NCBI RefSeq assembly: GCF_963576615.1
Contig: NC_088717.1
Coordinates: 19,392,108 to 19,456,107, forward strand
From: Watersipora subatra
Taxonomy: Eukaryota; Bryozoa; Gymnolaemata; Cheilostomatida; Watersiporidae
Reading direction: 5' to 3'
Length of the DNA: 64,000 nt
Part shown: piece after piece, positions 37,685-46,377 of the stretch
Numbering within the stretch: position 1 is the stretch's first letter
How the letters are laid out: every line of letters starts with the position of its first letter
Notes under the pieces: generated by a model
The model's database searches: none
Told to the model about the DNA's origin: nothing
The model's input: the letters and a program-made list of their open reading frames with translations, nothing else
Made by a program: the position numbers and the translations under genes

Positions 37685-40600
37685 TGTCAGGCGGAAATTG
37701 ACAGTGACTTGCATCTTAGCGATGTATGTTTGGGTCAAGAGGTATGGTAGAGAAGAGGTGACCCAGTTCTCAGTATCTACCACATCCGGAACTGTCAGAT
37801 TAACCTGAAGGGATGCCAGTGCAACACATCCAGTCTAACAGAGCCCGGTAGCCATTTCACTTGCCCAGTGTGTGAAGGACAGAGGTGGATTTTTAACATG
37901 CCCATGTTGTCAGTTTGGTACACGGGGCCTCCAAGTTATGGTCTAGATCCAAAAGACCCAACAATTAAGGGTTGAAAGCTTGCTGAGAGCTTTTTGTCAG
38001 ATCGGCATTAAGCAGGACTCAGACCACCAGTCAAAGGCGCTACCACTAGGCAACCCTGACACCTCTTGTATACATGTATATGCATTATCCATTATTATAC
38101 ATTTATCATTATACATGTTTATACATTAACTAGTTGAATGGCCAACATTGCACAGGTAATAATAAATGTTTTTGCACAGAAAATTTAACATTAGTTGCTA
38201 AATTTGCTTGCCATTGGCTAAGCTTTTTACCCAATGAATTTGAGTAACTTAAGCTAGTAACTTGAGCTAGTTTAAATCTTTACTATAAAAGAACCTGTTT
38301 GAAGCTGTCTGAAGCCAGATTGCTTATAATCGTTATGCATCAAGCGTAAATTCAAGCATCCTAGTAGTAAACAATAGCATTTTCGCAAGTCCAGTGTAAT
38401 CAGTATGATCTGTACAATTATTCAACAGCATAGCCAGGCAGACACGTAGGGTAATGGATAGTGAGACTGTCTGCAGACCTAAAGGTTTGAAGGTCAAATC
38501 CAGTGTGCAATGGATCTATTATTCCTATAACTTTATTTCCATAACTGGACACAAAAACACTGGGATCTATATATGGAAAGAGCTTCCACGAATAGTCAAG
38601 TTTGGATATCTATCTGGTGAAATTTAATGAAGATTACATTTAGGAATTATAAATGGAAAATTATTTGTAATTCCTAAATTTAATTTTGAAATATATAATT
38701 TCAAAACCTTTTGTTTATAGTTAAGTTTAAAACTGGCTTTCAACTTTTTCGTCTGATTGAATTTTGTTCTGTGATCTAGTAAGACAATTACTAAGAAATA
38801 CACCGTTAAAAACCATTGATGATGGCTCCATATGCTTGGCTAATATATAGCGTGGCTAATATATAGCGTGGCTAATATATAGCGTGGCTAATATATAGCG
38901 TGGCTAATATATAGCGTGGCTAATATGTAGCGTGGCTAATATATAGCGTGGCCAATATATAGCGTGGCTAATATATAGCGTGGCTAATATATAGCGTGGC
39001 TAATATATAGCGTGGCTAATATATAGCGTGGCTAATATATAGCGTGGCTAATATATAGCGTGGTTAATATATAGCGTGGCTAATATATAGCGTGGCTAAT
39101 ATGTAGCGTGGCTAATATGTAGCGTGGCTAATATATAGCGTGGCTAATATATGGCGTGGCCAATATATAGCATGATCAATATATAGCGTGGCCAATATAT
39201 AGCGTGGCCAATATATAGCGTGGCCAATATATAGCGTGGCCAATATATAGCGTGGCCAATATATAGCATGGCCAATATATAGCATGGCCAATATATAGCG
39301 TGGCCAATATATAGCGTGGCTAATATGTAGCGTGGCTAATATGTAGCGTGGCTAATATATAGCGTGGCTAATATATAGCGTGGCTAATATATAACGTGGC
39401 TAATATATAGCGTGGCTAATATATAGCGTGGCCAATATATAGCGTGGTCAATATATAACGTGGCCAATATATAGCGTGGCTAATATATGGCGTGGCTAAT
39501 ATATGGCGTGGCTAATATATGGCGTGGCTAATATATAGCGTGGCTAATATATAGCGTGGCTAATATATAGCGTGGCTAATATATAGCGTGGCTAATATAT
39601 AGCGTGGCTAATATATAGCGTGGCTAATATATAGCGTGGCTAATATATAGCGTGGCTAATATATAGCGTGGTTAATATATAGTGTGGCTAATATATAGTG
39701 TGGCTAATATGTAGCGTGGCTAATATGTAGCGTGGCTAATATATGGCGTGGCCAATATATAGCGTGGTCAATATATAGCGTGGCCAATATATAGCGTGGC
39801 CAATATATAGCGTGGCCAATATATAGCGTGGCCAATATATAGCGTGGCCAATATATAGCGTGGCTAATATGTAGCGTGGCTAATATGTAGCGTGGCTAAT
39901 ATATAGCGTGGCTAATATATAGCGTGGCTAATATATAACGTGGCTAATATATAACGTGGCTAATATATAGTGTGGCCAATATATAGCGTGGCCAATATAT
40001 AGCGTGGCCAATATATAGCGTGGCCAATATATAGCGTGGCTAATATATAGCATGGCTAATATATAGCGTGGCCAATATATAGCGTGGTCAATATATAACG
40101 TGGCCAATATATAGCGTGGCTAATATATGGCGTGGCTAATATATGGCGTGGCTAATATATAGCGTGGCTAATATATAGCGTGGCTAATATATAGCGTGGC
40201 TAATATATAGCGTGGCTAATATGTAGCGTGGCTAATATATAGCGTGGCTAATATATAGCGTGGCTAATATATAGCGTGGCTAATATATAGCGTGGCTAAT
40301 ATATAGCGTGGCTAATATATAGCGCGACCAATATATAGCGTGGCCAATATATAGCGTGGCTAATATATAGCGTGGCTAATATATAGCGTGGCTAATATAT
40401 AGCGTGGCTAATATATAGCGTGGCTAATATATAGCGTGGCTAATATGTAGCATGGCTAGTATATAGCGTGGCTAATATATAGCGTAGCTAATATATAGCG
40501 AGGCTAATATATAGCGTAGCTAATATATTTCGCGGCTAATATATATCGCGGCTAATATATAACCTTCACTTGTCGATAACTAAAACCTCTTGTCACAACT

Positions 40601-43600
40601 CTCAGACATTTTCATTTAATGTGCTATTGATTAGCTAGTAAGCAAACTAACGTGTAAAAATATAAAATATTTGCTATTTCACAGAAAATGTCAATTATTA
40701 AATTCAAGATAAACAATGTAAAAATATAAAGTGAAAACCTAAATTTTCTTATAAAAACCAAATTACCAAAGTGGTATGGTAATTGGTGCTTTACCTTAGA
40801 GAGGTTCGCTGATAAATTGAGTGAGAGAGATATTCACCATAACTTATACTTACTCACACCAGATGTACAATTCAATTCATTTAACACTTTTGCTATTTTT
40901 ACATATAGTGCTGTAATTTTTACCATCTTTTTACTTTATCTTACAAAACTAACGTTTTGAAAGAATTGCTCAAATTTTGTGCCGCATGAAGAGGTGATCG
41001 AAAACAAGATTGGACTGTATTCCTTGGTCAAATTCACCTCAAGTGAAGGATTGTTAGTGCTTGCAGCCAAAAAATGGTGATTGCAGTCTAAATTAAAAAT
41101 TTTGAAGCACCTACCTGCTTTTTTATCAACAGAGGGATAATTTCAGGTGATCAGCAAGGCAAAAAGAACTTGATGGCATTAACAATATCTTTTAACTATA
41201 TTTCAAATCAGTCACCATAGAGCTAAGAAATATTTAGCACCTCTGGGACTATATTCATACTCTATGTAGGGTCTGCTTATAGGCTACATATTTTATATAT
41301 CTGGGCTACATAATTCTTATATTTTTTGTCCCTGCACCCTCCACTTCATGAGGAAATTGGCTGGTTTTCATATACATTCTGCTAACCGTTAACTTGCAAT
41401 CTTATGTTGTAGCTAGTTGAATACCCATTTTATTACCTGTTGCACGGGTAATAAAAAAGTTTTGGCATGGAAATTTTATCTTTAATTGGCTAAATTTCAT
41501 TACCCAATGAATTTGAGTAACTTAAGCTAGTAACTTAAGCTAGTCTAAAGCCAGTTCCTCTGAAGCCAATGTTAGGAAAAAGTTTATGATCTTCAAGCGT
41601 GCTGTTTAAATCAATCGGCATTAAACAGTGACATGGGAAATAAGAATGATGGGCACAATTATTCCATAATATGGCCAGTTGGACGCGTAGTGTAATGAAG
41701 AGTATGTCTGCTTGCAGAACTGGAGGTTCCGAGTTCATTTTTAATGCAAAGTGGATTTTTCATTTTTATAACTTTGTCGCTCTAACTGAACACACAAGGG
41801 ACAAACACTGAGACATATATATATATACATTATATATACAATGTATACATATATAATATATATAATTATATATATAATATATATATTATATATAATATAT
41901 ATAATATATTGTCTGTTCAAGTATTATGTTGTTATATTATAACAACATAATACTTCAACAGACTGAGTCTTAAAATTAAAATTTTAATAATTATGAATTT
42001 TAATCAATTTTATCTGAAAGTATCAGTATTTTTCTATCATTTGCAATTGTTTTTGATGTTTGAGGTGATCTGACTGTCAGGATGTTTCAATATCAAAATC
42101 GAAAAAATTTGATCGTTGGTAAAATGTTCAGATCAAGCAAAAGTGCGATTATGATGTCTATAGTTGCAAAAAGACCAACAGAATAGAAACGCGTAACACT
42201 AACTTAAACGTAATAGCCGATATCAACTATAGCCACGAGTGACATCATTTCAGTGGCACACACTTCTTCTGAGCATTTCAGTCGTGATCAAGTTTTGTCG
42301 ATTCTAATCTTGACACATCCTGCAGTCAGATCGCGTCAATAATCGCTAATCATAAAAAATACCGACACTTTATTATAATAATCTGCGAAGATTTTGCATA
42401 AATTCATCTTCTATATATATATAAATCTCAAAGTTGGTTTGTTGGTTTGTCAAACTATAGCTATTAAAATTTAAGAATGAAATATCCTTTTGATGCTGGA
42501 TTAGATCTCGTAACCTCCCATTCTTCAAACAACATGCTAAACCTTTGAGCTAAGCGAAACACATGGAGATCATAGGGCGATATGAGTGGTTATCTAAGTC
42601 AAAATATGTATATCATTAGGTTACAGTGCAACGTCACAACAGATTGCTCTCACGGCTCTAATTAGTCACTATCTTGCTCAAATTAGCCCTGGGAAATGTG
42701 CCGGGCTAATGGCAAGTGGCATGCAGGCAACTACATTATCTGGCATTATTATATAGGTTGTTTTTTTAATACCAACATTCCGCTAGTCTTTAAACATAAG
42801 TGAAATTGTCTGCTTTAATTCCGCTGAAGCTAATCTCTGATGATAGCTGGTCAGTTAGCTAACATCCGTAAGAATAAACAATTAAGTCATGCAGTGGCAT
42901 GTCTTATCTTTGCTTTTAAATCAACCACAAGTTATGCGTTGTCAAGCAATATATTTACTGATCTCCTAGTGGTCCGGTTGGTTATTCGATAAAGCAAACT
43001 TGCCAGACTTAAGATTGAATTCACCAAGGTGACAGCGATAAGGCGTCTGACACATAACAGATTAATGATTGAATCAACATTTCTCGAGTCTTGTGAACCC
43101 AAATCTTGACCTGTTTACCCAGCAGGTGGGCTATAATCAGATCCCACGGTGATAGTTATCGATAAGACAGTTTGCAAAGCATCAGTTGTGGTAAAAGAAA
43201 TGGAGGGTTCTGTAATTACAGCCTATGATTGCTGGTCAATGGCTAACAGTACAGCTATGAAAACCAACCAATTCCCTTCCTAAGGTCACCCAGTGGCGTA
43301 TATAGCAAGTAGAGAGTGCAGAGTCAAAATTAGTGTAAAAGATCAAATAAGAAATACATAGCCCAGGTATATGAAATATGTAGCCTATAAACAGACCCTA
43401 CATAGAGTATGAACATAGTCTCAGAGGTGGTAAATATTACCTAGCTCTATGGTGACTGATTTGAAATATAGCTACAAAATGTTATTATGCCATCAATTTC
43501 CTCTCGCCTTGCTGATCACCTAAAATTATCCCTCGGTTGATGGAAAAACAGGCGCTTCAAAATTCTTAATTTAGACTTTGCAATCACCATTTTTTGGCTG

Positions 43601-45092
43601 CAAGCACTAACAATCCTTCACTTGAGGTGAATTTGACAAAGGAATACAGTCAAATCTTGTTTTCGATCACCTCTTCATGCGGCACAAAATTTGAGCAATT
43701 CTTTCAAAACGTTAGTCTTGTAAGATAAAGTGAAAGAGCTGGTAAAAATTAAAACACTATATGTAAAAATAATTTAAAAAAAACGTCAAATGGATTGAAA
43801 CTACTTGTGCATCTGGTGTGATTAAAAGTTATAGCAAACATCAATTTATACTCACTCAATTTATTAACGAACTTATCCAAGGTAAAGTACTAATTACCAG
43901 TTCATTTTATTAATTTGGTTTTTGTAAGACAATTTAGGTTTTCACTTCATATTTTTAAAATTATGATATATTAAATTTTATTTTAATGCTGCATGTAATC
44001 ACTTGAAGCTTTTATTATTGTTGCTTAGGCTCGGGAACAAACACAACAAAATAGTGCGCAACATATTTTTACAAAGTTTAAACATATGAAGCAATAATCA
44101 GAAAGTATCAACTTCACACGTCATATTTAGACTGTACAGAAAGTGACTAACCAGTTTGAGAGGGTTTGTACTGCGCTTTGTCCGTCTGGATAAAAATTGA
44201 GACACTCTTAGATACAACAGTCACTTGTCCATATGACACGATTTCAGGAGCAGAAGGGTTAACCAACTGAAAAGCAACCCTAATCTGTGCGGAGCCTGGT
44301 CTTAGGTCACTAGGGACAGATAGGGGAGCATCAAACACTTTTCCTGAAAAAAATGTTATACTGTTGTATAACATATGTATGTTAATGGTTGTATATAACA
44401 TATGTTAACAGTTGTATAATATATGTATATAAAAAGTTGTGTGTAACATATGTTAGCGGTTGTATAACATATGTATGTAAAAGGTTGTATATAACATATG
44501 TTAACAGTTGTATAATATATGTATGTTAACGGTTGTATATAACATATGTTAACGGTTATATAACATATGTATGTAAAAGGCTGTATATAACATATGTTAA
44601 CGATTGTATATATGTATGCAAAGAAGTTCTGAATGAAATTATCCAGAACTTTGACTTTCTGTTAACTTCCACACAACTAACCCTTGCTACGATTACACTC
44701 AGTAAAAAACTTTATAAAAATGCTCTTGCGTCTTTATGGAAACTAACCTGGTGTGAAAGAGTGGTTAGACGAAAACTTCTTCTGATTATTCTGGGAGATC
44801 TCCGTGACAACGCTGGAATACTGAGAAGAACCGCGAGTATTGTACTGAATATTAGCAGTCAGACCGGGGCGTATTATTTTAGGAACGAGCACTACATAAT
44901 CTTTTTGGTTTGATCCATGTGCACAGGAAGCCAGCAGCGCAATGATGAATATCTGTAGGAAACCTGAAACATGATAAAGTGACAAAGCATTACAAACATG
45001 AAAATTAATACATTGATGAAGAGTTTGCTGAAAAGACATCTGAGAATATTTACCCATGTTTCAGCTGTTATGCCTGCACATGAAGTTGCCAT
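8951..45092 (-). CDS. TEP / CD109-like gene B, complete, alternative bait exons
   Basis: Secreted alpha-2-macroglobulin-family protein. Exons in transcript order: 45054-45092, 44748-44952, 44152-44343, 36536-36606, 35641-35769, 34839-34963, 34124-34214, 33858-33972, 33572-33684, 31914-31995, 31427-31566, 27620-27727, 26993-27120, 26616-26736, 25873-26022, 22206-22353, then 18881-19103 (17a) or 15081-15288 (17b), 13728-13842, 13422-13637, 12909-13037, 12685-12823, 12405-12581, 11755-11993, 11250-11505, 10404-10618, 10102-10248, 9835-10007, 9503-9656, 8951-9163. The sum is 4353 bp (1450 residues) with 17a or 4338 bp (1445) with 17b, the usual family length. Signal peptide about 1-26; macroglobulin domains with YVLPKFEV 225-232, FKPGL 351-355 and LLAVDQSV 583-590; bait-like region 653-727; thioester GCGEQ 946-950; then TED and receptor-binding domain. 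The C terminus has four cysteines (1433-1443) and no hydrophobic GPI or membrane tail, so a soluble product is inferred. Every phase closes. It could be called TEP, iTEP or CD109-like; a tree is needed to choose. Confidence 0.88.
9503..10618 (-). CDS. Gene B exons 25-28, end of thioester domain to receptor-binding region
   Basis: Exons 10404-10618, 10102-10248, 9835-10007 and 9503-9656. They encode a block around YWHQPQP and [10 protein letters not shown], then [20 protein letters not shown] at an exon junction, then [16 protein letters not shown], then [20 protein letters not shown], all standard landmarks of the thioester-domain end and macroglobulin domain 8. Differences from gene C are mostly conservative (KIAFGSN versus KVAFGSS, IISES versus IIRES). 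Confidence 0.85.
10802..11047 (+). mobile_element. tRNA-derived SINE-like element in intron 24 of gene B
   Basis: Contains an A-box-like TGGTTAGTCCAGTTGG and a B-box GGTTCAAATCC spaced as in a tRNA gene (about 10918-10963). The surrounding 240 bp is present in gene C at about 54261-54506 with a few substitutions. No intact tRNA cloverleaf was checked, so a SINE is preferred to a functional tRNA. Confidence 0.45.
12405..12581 (-). CDS. Thioester exon (exon 22) of gene B
   Basis: Carries the motif PYGCGEQNM; the five GCGEQ codons are at 12511-12525. In this family Cys and Gln form the intramolecular thioester that covalently attaches to targets after proteolytic activation. The cysteine and glutamine are both present, so the gene is inferred to be a true thioester protein and not a thioester-less paralogue. 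Confidence 0.95.
13991..14752. repeat. 34-bp minisatellite downstream of bait exon 17b (gene B)
   Basis: Roughly 22 units of AGTATACTAGTAAGTACTAA plus CACTGAGCTAGTGT with many single-base variants. It occupies the intron between exon 17b and exon 18. Gene C has only about 8 units (57482-57767), which explains a 479-bp length difference. Confidence 0.85.
15081..15288 (-). CDS. Alternative bait exon 17b of gene B
   Basis: Acceptor CACCAG|AT, donor CTGT|GTAAGTA. It encodes [13 protein letters not shown], a proline/alanine-rich stretch, and then [17 protein letters not shown]. The last block is shared with exon 17a, as are both boundary phases (one base carried in, two carried out). It would replace, not follow, 17a, since inclusion of both shifts the frame. 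The proline/alanine-rich middle is the likely protease-accessible bait. Confidence 0.85.
15690..15860 (-). mobile_element. Short dispersed repeat, possibly tRNA-derived
   Basis: On the minus strand TAGCCAAATGGGTGAGCTT and GGTTCTGAGATCTAAACC resemble A and B boxes. Related sequence occurs near 42500 (GTTACGAGATCTAATCC on the minus strand) and at 58690-58860. Confidence 0.35.
15929..16331. mobile_element. Foldback / MITE with ~130-bp inverted arms
   Basis: Left end GATTTCATCAGAAAGTATC and right end, read in reverse complement, GATTTTATCAGAAAGTATC; homology continues inward through the AGGATGTTTCAA block on both arms. Relatives: 58939-59342 (same insertion in gene C), 42001-42398, and a shortened one at 21493-21716. 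No clear target duplication was found. Confidence 0.7.
17854..18597. repeat. 31-bp polypyrimidine minisatellite, 24 units, between exons 17a and 17b
   Basis: Unit CCTCTGTCCCTTAACATAAT plus CTTTCCTTTCA; purine-rich on the transcribed strand. Spacing was checked as exactly 31 bp and first to last unit gives 24 copies; gene C has 15 (60863-61327). It fills the intron between the two alternative bait exons. A (CT)n tract follows at about 18669-18690. Confidence 0.9.
18881..19103 (-). CDS. Alternative bait exon 17a of gene B
   Basis: Acceptor TTTCAG|AA, donor CTGT|GTGAGT. It encodes [18 protein letters not shown], a variable middle with [15 protein letters not shown], and then [16 protein letters not shown]. 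It is the upstream (first transcribed) member of the pair. In the family this block ends the bait region just before macroglobulin domain 7. Confidence 0.88.
19638..19925. repeat. ~31-bp degenerate minisatellite in intron 16 of gene B
   Basis: About nine units of TCACATTAGACCAAGCATTA with GACTTATCCAA. Gene C has it at about 62365-62645 with the same unit order. It shares the 14-mer TCACATTAGACCAA with the 3' end of bait exon 17a. Confidence 0.75.
21109..21234. mobile_element. 126-bp palindromic MITE nested in the Tigger-like element
   Basis: Two ~60-bp arms separated by about 5 nt, ends CACGGGCTAGCC and GGCTAGCCCGTG, nearly perfect complementarity. It is flanked by an exact 8-bp duplication ATGAATAG (21101-21108 and 21235-21242). 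The 8-bp duplication and end sequence suggest a hAT-type non-autonomous element. Confidence 0.85.
21493..21716. mobile_element. Shortened foldback element nested in the Tigger-like element
   Basis: Arms meet near 21575 (AAAGAAAAAGATG / CTTTTCTTTTGAGC). The right arm carries the family's GATCAAGTTTTGCC, TGTCCTGGC and CACCTCAAACAAC blocks. Shorter and more diverged than the copies at 15929 and 42001. Confidence 0.55.
22621..22715. mobile_element. 95-bp MITE with 24-bp terminal inverted repeats
   Basis: Begins GTAAAACCCCTAACTGAACG and ends, in reverse complement, GTAAAACCTCTAATTAACCG. Located in intron 15 of gene B. Target duplication not clear. Confidence 0.6.
22757..22950. repeat. 46-bp tandem repeat, 4 units
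   Basis: Unit GCAGTATATATAGACAAGCA followed by TGTTTCTGTTGAATATCTATGAACAA split in two blocks; one unit has ACCA for AGCA. Intron 15 of gene B. Confidence 0.85.
23230..23440. repeat. Degenerate ~36-bp repeat family, first cluster
   Basis: Copies of TTTAGCTGTTGCTAAG with a variable CACCATGACC half. A second cluster of the same family lies at about 27310-27505 in another intron of gene B, so this is a dispersed minisatellite family. Confidence 0.6.
24632..25095. repeat. GT-rich degenerate minisatellite
   Basis: About 460 bp of TGTGTGCGAGCATGTGTGCG-type units, open in several frames on both strands because of low complexity. Intron 15 of gene B. Flanking 22,960-25,870 otherwise shows no exon: the coding sequence passes directly from GNDITQAD (exon 15) to VVSQLQSY (exon 16). 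Confidence 0.85.
26085..26500. repeat. 35-bp minisatellite in intron 14 of gene B
   Basis: About 12 units of TATATATGACAATATCATTG plus ATACTTACACCTGGA, spacing 35 bp where checked. On the transcribed strand every unit contains GTGTAAGTAT, a good match to a 5' splice site. It begins about 63 nt upstream of the exon 15 acceptor. Confidence 0.85.
28031..30551. repeat. 74-bp satellite array, about 34 units, intron 11 of gene B
   Basis: Unit ATACACTGAAGGACAGTTTC plus CTTATGATGAGGAGAGTACA plus TTGTATAAAATAAAGAGGAA plus GTACTGACATACAT. Variants include AGAAGAG, GGGGAG and a missing A. One more unit continues at 31358-31427 after a hAT insertion. Overlapping minus-strand ORFs (repeats of [16 protein letters not shown]) are by-products. 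Confidence 0.95.
30552..31357 (+). mobile_element. hAT transposon fragment, 806 bp, inserted in the 74-bp satellite
   Basis: Ends CAGTGATTTTCAACC and GGTTGAAAAACACTG; exact 8-bp target duplication CACTAAAG at 30544-30551 and 31358-31365. Position 30971-31216 encodes [34 protein letters not shown], then [17 protein letters not shown] and a stop, the conserved C-terminal dimerisation block of hAT transposases (ZBED5-like branch). The rest of the transposase is missing, so it is a non-autonomous derivative. Confidence 0.92.
31427..31566 (-). CDS. Exon 11 of gene B, donor lies in satellite sequence
   Basis: Encodes [16 protein letters not shown] and [17 protein letters not shown] up to DSTTIY. 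The donor is ATATAT|GTATGTCAGT; GTATGTCAGT is also part of every 74-bp satellite unit. Two in-frame acceptors three bases apart (31566 or 31563) are possible, changing one residue. Confidence 0.8.
32420..32600. repeat. Dispersed repeat copy (ATATAAATCTCAAAGT family)
   Basis: Shares ATATAAATCTCAAAGT, a CTATAG..TTAAAAT block and GGATTAGA with 42415-42500. It lies in intron 9 of gene B, which spans 31996-33571 and otherwise shows no exon. Degenerate TATACACTATGAGATAAC copies precede it at about 32090-32340. Confidence 0.5.
34222..34772. repeat. 25-bp minisatellite touching the exon 7 acceptor
   Basis: About 21 units of AAAGTGTCAAACCCTGACAT plus GTGAG. The array starts about 8 nt from the 5' end of exon 7 (34214), so the acceptor region is made of degenerated unit sequence. 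Confidence 0.85.
37540..38070 (-). mobile_element. Unclassified dispersed repeat around an (AT)n tract
   Basis: Contains (TA)n at 37592-37681. On the minus strand TTGCCTAGTGG and GGTCTGAGTCC near 38025-38065 look like tRNA A and B boxes. No coding potential is seen. Intron 3 of gene B. Confidence 0.3.
38130..38577 (+). mobile_element. tRNA-derived SINE-like element, copy 1 in intron 3
   Basis: Contains TAGGGTAATGG (A box) and GGTCAAATCC (B box) at about 38447-38500. A related copy in the same orientation lies at 41413-41818 (TAGTGTAATGA and a GGTTCCGAGTTC box), sharing the CCCAATGAATTTGAGTAACT block. Confidence 0.55.
38846..40560. repeat. 16-bp minisatellite, about 107 units, intron 3 of gene B
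   Basis: Unit AGCGTGGCTAATATAT, spacing exactly 16 bp where checked, with variant blocks (GCCAAT, GGTCAAT, ATGTAGC, ATGGCG) that recur in the same order, a sign of higher-order duplication. Confidence 0.95.
40715..41401 (-). repeat. Left arm of a ~0.7-kb inverted repeat in intron 3
   Basis: Reverse complement of 43227-43956 with scattered substitutions and short indels, followed through many blocks such as GCTGATCACC / GGTGATCAGC and AACGTTAGTCTTGTAAGATA. Together the arms enclose about 1.8 kb. Confidence 0.8.
41413..41818 (+). mobile_element. tRNA-derived SINE-like element, copy 2 in intron 3
   Basis: Partner of 38130-38577; diverged more than the gene copies, so inserted independently. 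An AT-only tract follows at 41818-41905. Confidence 0.5.
41911..41963. repeat. 53-bp near-perfect palindrome
   Basis: Arms of 26 bp starting GTCTGTTCAAGTATTATG with one mismatch and a one-base centre. Lies between an AT-only tract and a foldback element. Confidence 0.85.
42001..42398. mobile_element. Foldback / MITE, intron 3 of gene B
   Basis: Same family as 15929-16331: left GAAAGTATCAGTATTTTTCT, right arm in inverse orientation with GTGATCAAGTTTTG and a CATCCTGC block. Confidence 0.65.
42415..42720 (+). mobile_element. Dispersed repeat, possible non-autonomous Helitron-like element
   Basis: Starts TCTCAAAGT after a TATATA tract and ends with a TTAGCCC/GGGCTAA hairpin followed by T. A TC start, 3' hairpin and CTRR end are Helitron traits, but insertion between A and T was not proved. 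Related ends are at about 1-17, 8440-8485 and 51890-51935. Confidence 0.35.
43227..43956 (+). repeat. Right arm of the ~0.7-kb inverted repeat
   Basis: Partner of 40715-41401; also present at 528-1256 in gene A. Confidence 0.8.
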
Positions 45093-46377
45093 CAAAATAT
45101 CAGCTTTCTTGTATATATCTACAAAGGTTTCTGACAGGCATCGTGATTAGTCAAAGGCTTAAAAGCAGCAAATACAACAGCCAATCCAGATATTGCATGA
45201 ACTGATAAGCTTGCTTATCAGACAAAGGGCTTCTCTAGACCTTGTGTTGCTGTCTACTAGGAATATTTCGAATACCGAATGAAAATGATTGCACCAAGTT
45301 TTGTGTTTGTAAAAAGCTGAGATGGTCTGCCTTTTGCAAGTTTACCGGAGGTGATATTATAAACGCAATTCATTTAAGTATCAAACATTTGTCTATATAT
45401 CTTTAAAGTAACTAATTGTTAACAAAACAATTTATTAAAAACAGTTTGTCTACATTGTTAGGCCATAGCTGGCTCTCGATCAGTAGAGTAGGGAGCCTTA
45501 CACAATAAATAAATCTATTTTTTCATTAGTACAATAATTATTTCATTAGTACAATAATTATTTCATTAGTACAATAATTATTTTATTAGTACAACCACTT
45601 AATTCGAATTCTAGTTCAATTACCAAATCAAATATTTATTTTTTCGTATCTCATATAGATATACGTTGTTTAACCTATTTTGCTCCATCCATTGCCAAGT
45701 TGCCTTGCATACATACCATACCCTATCCACAACTCATATCATATGCTCATTTATGTTACAGTTTCTTCTCTTCTAGTATTAGTGAGGTTGACAGAATTCT
45801 GTACTCTCATGCTAACCAAAATAAACATTATACACAAACAAATGAAATGAACTATTTCATGCATTAAGAGCTGTTGTACAAGTACTTGATATACCACGTA
45901 CATTGTTTAGTTCCCGACAATTTCCATAGTCAGATATTTTAGATGATCAACTTGAGAGATGTATTTTACAGTACATAAAATGACATAGCGATGAATGGCA
46001 ACAGGAAAACTCATTAAGAGGTCTATTTTAAGGGAGTGACCAAAAGTTAAAAAAATCTGATTTGATACTAGTCAAGAAAACGAAAACTAAATATTCGAAT
46101 ATCTCTATTTTCATCATACACGACTAATTTGACATTGAAATATTGCTTAGAGAGCTCAATAAATTTATAGTCCTTATCATATCTCAGTCTACAGGACAGT
46201 AAAATGCTTGAAGACTTAAGCTGCCTCATAGTAGTCAACAAATCGTCTTAAATTGGGTTTATTTAAATAAAAACCCAATGTAGAATTTGACAAATTTTAT
46301 GGCTTTGCTAATTTTATGGCTGTAAAATAGTTGAGTTAAAAATGTTTTTCATATAAACTGCTATGGAATAAAATTTT
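45093..46377. promoter_or_regulatory. Divergent intergenic region between TEP gene B and AKR gene 2
   Basis: Copy of 2393-3677. The TATA-like site on the minus strand reads TATATACAAG at 45108-45117. Nothing else gene-like is seen. Confidence 0.4.

Noticed and set aside
37568-37808. Frames of alternating Tyr-Ile on both strands
   Set aside because: Translation of an (AT)n microsatellite.
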